Source: CBDIDH01 sp965277595 (GTDB lineage: Bacteria > Planctomycetota > Planctomycetia > Isosphaerales > Isosphaeraceae). Taken from it: 64,000 nucleotides of DNA. The DNA is taken from contig CBDIDH010000002.1 of NCBI GenBank assembly GCA_965277595.1, forward strand, positions 4,092,001 through 4,156,000, written 5' to 3'. Shown here piece by piece: positions 61,407-64,000 of this stretch. Under the pieces are notes generated by a model, which did no database searches, was not told the origin of the DNA, and saw only the letters and a list, made by a program, of their open reading frames with translations. How positions within the stretch are numbered: the first letter of the stretch is position 1; each line of letters starts with the position of its first letter. A program made the position numbers and the translations under genes.

Positions 61407-62211
61407 ATGCATCGTTACTCAGGACTTGCGGCGCTTCTCGTCGTCATGCTCTCCGTTCCAGGGGTTTCGGCGCATGCGCAGTACGGCTACCCCGCGGGTT
61501 ACGGCGGGTGGGGGGGAGGCGGGTCGACCGTCCAGGGGAGCATCGCCAGCGGCATGGGGCAGTTCGCCGCCGGGGCCGGGGCGTACAACGCGCGGACCGC
61601 GCCGTGAACGCGAACACGGCGATGCAGTGGAATAACTACATGTACGCGATCAACCAGAGGAACAGCGCCAACGAGGTGGCCCGCCTCAACAGGCGCATGG
61701 AGAAGACCACCGAGACGGCCGACGCGACGTACAATCGCCTCCGCGACAACCCCGACCCCCGCGACGTCCACTCCGGCGACGCCCTGAACGTCGTCCTCAC
61801 CGATCTGGCCAACCCGAGCGTCTACAGGTCTCCGTCAAGCACCAGGGGAAGCGGGTGTCGACCGTCTCCCAGCGGATCGGGTGGGACCCCTTGTCCCGTC
61901 AGATCCGTTCCTGGGAGTTCGACTCCGAGGGGGCCTTCGGGGAGGGGAGGTGGATTCGGGACGGCGACCGCTGGTTGGTCAAACACACGGACGTCCAGCC
62001 CGACGGGACGCCTTCGTCGGCGACTAATGTGATGTCGAGGGAGCGCGCCGACATGATCCGGTGGGTTTCGACCGACCGGGTCATCGGCGATCGGTCTGAC
62101 CCGGGCGACAAGAGTTACGAGCTGGTCCGCGTCCCGCCCTCGCCCCGATTGAATTCGACGGCCGGGGTTGAGTCATCTCCTTCACCGAAGGCAACGGGGA
62201 GCCCGCGATGA
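61407..62211 (+). pseudogene. chimeric secreted-protein pseudogene
   Basis: Starts with a Sec signal (MHRYSGLAALLVVMLSVPGV, cleavage near SAHAQ) and a Gly-rich segment, then shifts frame near 61605 into AVNANTAMQWNNYMYAINQR and NSANEVARLNRRMEKTTETA, a type seen in planctomycete secreted proteins. Near 61835 it changes frame again into the end of another protein: VSTVSQRIGWDPLSRQIRSW, EFDSEGAFGEGRWIRDGDRW, LVKHTDVQPDGTPSSATNVM. That part resembles the C-terminus of SgcJ/EcaC (SnoaL-like) proteins. Two gene remnants appear to be fused. Confidence 0.55.
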
Positions 62212-63890
62212 TCCGCAACAAGATGATGATGGTGACCGCCCTCCTGGGCGGTTCGCTCTCTCTGACTCTCTCCGGCGGGATGGTCTTCGGCCGGGGCGGG
62301 TTCCGCGGCGCCTCTGGTGGCGGGTTCCGCGGCGGCTATGGCGGCCTGTCGTCGTTCAGCCGTTCGTCATCCGTCGAGCACGCGGGCGGCTACGGAGGTG
62401 GCATGAGCTACGGGAGCCGGGGGGCCATGGAAGGGATGTCCGGGGGCCGCATCGATTACGGCTCTCGCTCGGGCTCCTACACCACCGCGAGGGGCGGAAC
62501 CGTCAACTTCGGCGCCGCGGGCATGGCCGGCCGAGGCCCCGGGGGGGAGGAGGCCGGGCGCGGCGCCTACGGGGTCTCGGGGACGACCGCCGTGGGCCGG
62601 AGCTATGCGGACGTCGGCCGCGCCGGCGGGGCCGTCGGCCCGGGCGGGAACGCCGTGGCCGGTCGCGAAAACCTAGGGGCGTTCTCCGGCCCGCGTGGGG
62701 CCGCCGTCGGCGGCTCGCGCGGGTTCGCGGCGGCCGGGGGCGGCGGTGCCGTCGCCGGCAGGTCGTACGGCGCCAGCGCGTACCGGCCCTACGACTACAA
62801 CGCCTACGGGGGCTACCACTCCGGCAGGATGCACAGCTACTGGAACGGCCAGAACAGCGCGGCCTGGGGTTGGCGGAGTCCGTACTGGGGCATGGGCACG
62901 GGGTTCGGCCTGGGCATGGGGGTCTGCATGGGCCTCTCGTCCTGGGGCTACGGCTCGTCGCTTTATGGCATGGGCTACATGCCGTACAACAACCCGTATT
63001 ACGGCGGCGGGGTCGCGCTCGTCGCGGGTCAACCGGGCCCGGGCTTGTCCTACGACTACTCCCAGCCGATCAACACCACGAGTGCCCCCGCCGAAGAGTC
63101 GGTGACCGACCCGGCGATCGCGCTCTTCGACGCCGGCCGCGCGTCGTTCCCGCAGGGGAATTATACCGACGCCTTGCAAAAGACCGACGAGGCCCTGGCG
63201 ACGCTCCCCGGCGACACCACCCTGCACGAATTCCGCGGGCTCTGCCTGTTCGCGCTGGGGCGGTACGACGAATCCGCCGCGACCCTCTACGCCGTCCTGT
63301 CGGTCGGGCCTGGGTGGGACTGGACGACGCTCGTCGGTTTCTACCCGAGCGTTGACGTCGACACCACCCAGCTCCGCGCCCTCGAAGCCTACTGCGACGC
63401 CCACACGGACTCGGCCACCGCCCGCTTCGTGCTCGCCTATCATTATCTGACCCAGGGCCACGACGACGCGGCGGTCGGCGTCCTCAAGTGGGTAGTCGCC
63501 CTCAAGCCGACCGACACCCTCTCGGCGAAGCTGCTCCGCCAGCTCGACCCGCCGAGGGAGACGCCGGCCGTCGCGACCGCCCCCGCTCCGGCCGACGCGG
63601 CCCCGCCGCCGGGCGCGACAATCGCCGGGACCTGGACCGCCGAGCCGTCCGCCGATTGTGCAATCAACCTGACCGTGCAGCCCGGCGGAAGTTTCACCTG
63701 AAAGGTCACTCGAAATCAAAAAACGCAGCAGTTCTCTGGCTCCTCGACCTATGGAGACGGCATGCTCACGCTGGTCCAGGACAAGGGCCCGGCCCTCGTC
63801 GGTCGCGTGGCCTGGGCGGACCCGGACCACGTCACCTTCCGGATCATCGGTGCCGGCCCCGACGACCCCGGGCTCAGCTTCGCCCGTTGA
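62208..63890 (+). pseudogene. secreted Gly-rich/TPR protein with premature TGA
   Basis: The ATG at 62208 has GGGGAG 6 nt upstream. Signal peptide to ~residue 28, then a Gly/Ser/Tyr-rich low-complexity region (~29-280) with YGGG-like repeats. TPR-like helices follow (ALFDAGRASFPQGNYTDALQ, LHEFRGLCLFALGRYDESAA, ARFVLAYHYLTQGHDDAAVG). After GTWTAEPSADCAINLTVQPG and GSFT a TGA stands at 63699; the same frame continues KVTRNQKTQQFSGSSTYGDG and MLTLVQDKGPALVGRVAWAD to a second stop at 63888. Relatives have Trp at the TGA site, so TGG to TGA is likely. The truncated 497-residue product may still be made. Confidence 0.7.
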
Positions 63891-64000
63891 GTCGAGTGGG
63901 CAGGAGCCGGGCCGACCGACGCGACGCCAGAACCTCGGCCGCCGTGCCCGGCGCGAGCCTCTGAGCCGTGCGTCCAACCGTGTGGATTCTGCCGACGAAT

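Overview
The window looks like chromosome of a GC-rich planctomycete, most likely from the Isosphaeraceae. This rests on the gene content: a complete nuoA-N cluster with separate nuoC and nuoD, secreted low-complexity proteins, serine/threonine kinase-cyclase-ATPase-TPR fusion genes, the planctomycete type of sigma-like protein, and IS families common in that phylum. The genus is inference; no rRNA or single-copy marker is present to settle it.

Layout. Bases 1-12.6 kb hold ordinary housekeeping and accessory genes: a lipase-like hydrolase cut by the window edge, a Wzm/Wzt-type ABC exporter pair, a Tat-exported thiamine-diphosphate enzyme, a sugar isomerase/epimerase-like TIM barrel, a FabZ-like dehydratase, trmB, a small lower-GC membrane-anchored ORF, purF and proB (divergent), and two planctomycete hypothetical proteins. 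Bases 14.3-30.1 kb hold all fourteen complex I genes in the order nuoABCDEFGHIJKLMN, tightly packed, with a sigma-70-like promoter and a perfect CRP/FNR-type dyad in the leader. An RsmB/NOP2-type RNA methyltransferase converges on nuoN.

From 31.7 kb to the right edge the character changes to a zone of insertion and decay. It starts with a ygiQ remnant and three adjacent insertion elements: two inverted copies of a DDE-type element I cannot place in a family, and an ISNCY-like element beside one of them. Next come an IS1380-family transposase, a HigBA-like toxin-antitoxin pair, a serine resolvase with a three-dyad res-like site and a WGR-domain protein, and a PD-(D/E)XK-like nuclease gene. These are followed by IS701 and IS5 remnants. 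At 43.5-47.7 kb lies an intact 1396-residue protein with an N-terminal NACHT NTPase domain, a long helical middle and a C-terminal PD-(D/E)XK nuclease domain, the best candidate for an undescribed defence system.

Bases 48.1-52.3 kb are a phage- or satellite-like island: an HNH endonuclease gene with an in-frame amber codon, two sigma-factor-like paralogues, small hypothetical genes, and a recurrent GTCCGGTC motif 60-80 nt upstream of three leftward genes, sometimes directly after a hairpin terminator. At 53.45 kb sits the 3' half of a tRNA-Lys gene (an att site), followed by an integrase pseudogene that contains a 118-bp MITE. The integrase is fused to a kinase remnant, itself split by an ISAzo13-type element carrying a DUF4304 passenger gene. 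The right end holds a kinase-cyclase-ATPase-TPR gene with several frameshifts, a chimeric secreted-protein pseudogene, and a Gly-rich/TPR secreted protein with a premature TGA.

How it fits together: the left half is one respiratory operon among stable core genes. The right half looks like an integration hot spot in which islands, IS elements and defence genes piled up at or near a tRNA-Lys gene and are being eroded. Long G runs inside intact core genes (eight Gs in nuoF, ten in rsmB) suggest that most frameshifts on the right are real rather than sequencing errors, though only read data can prove it.
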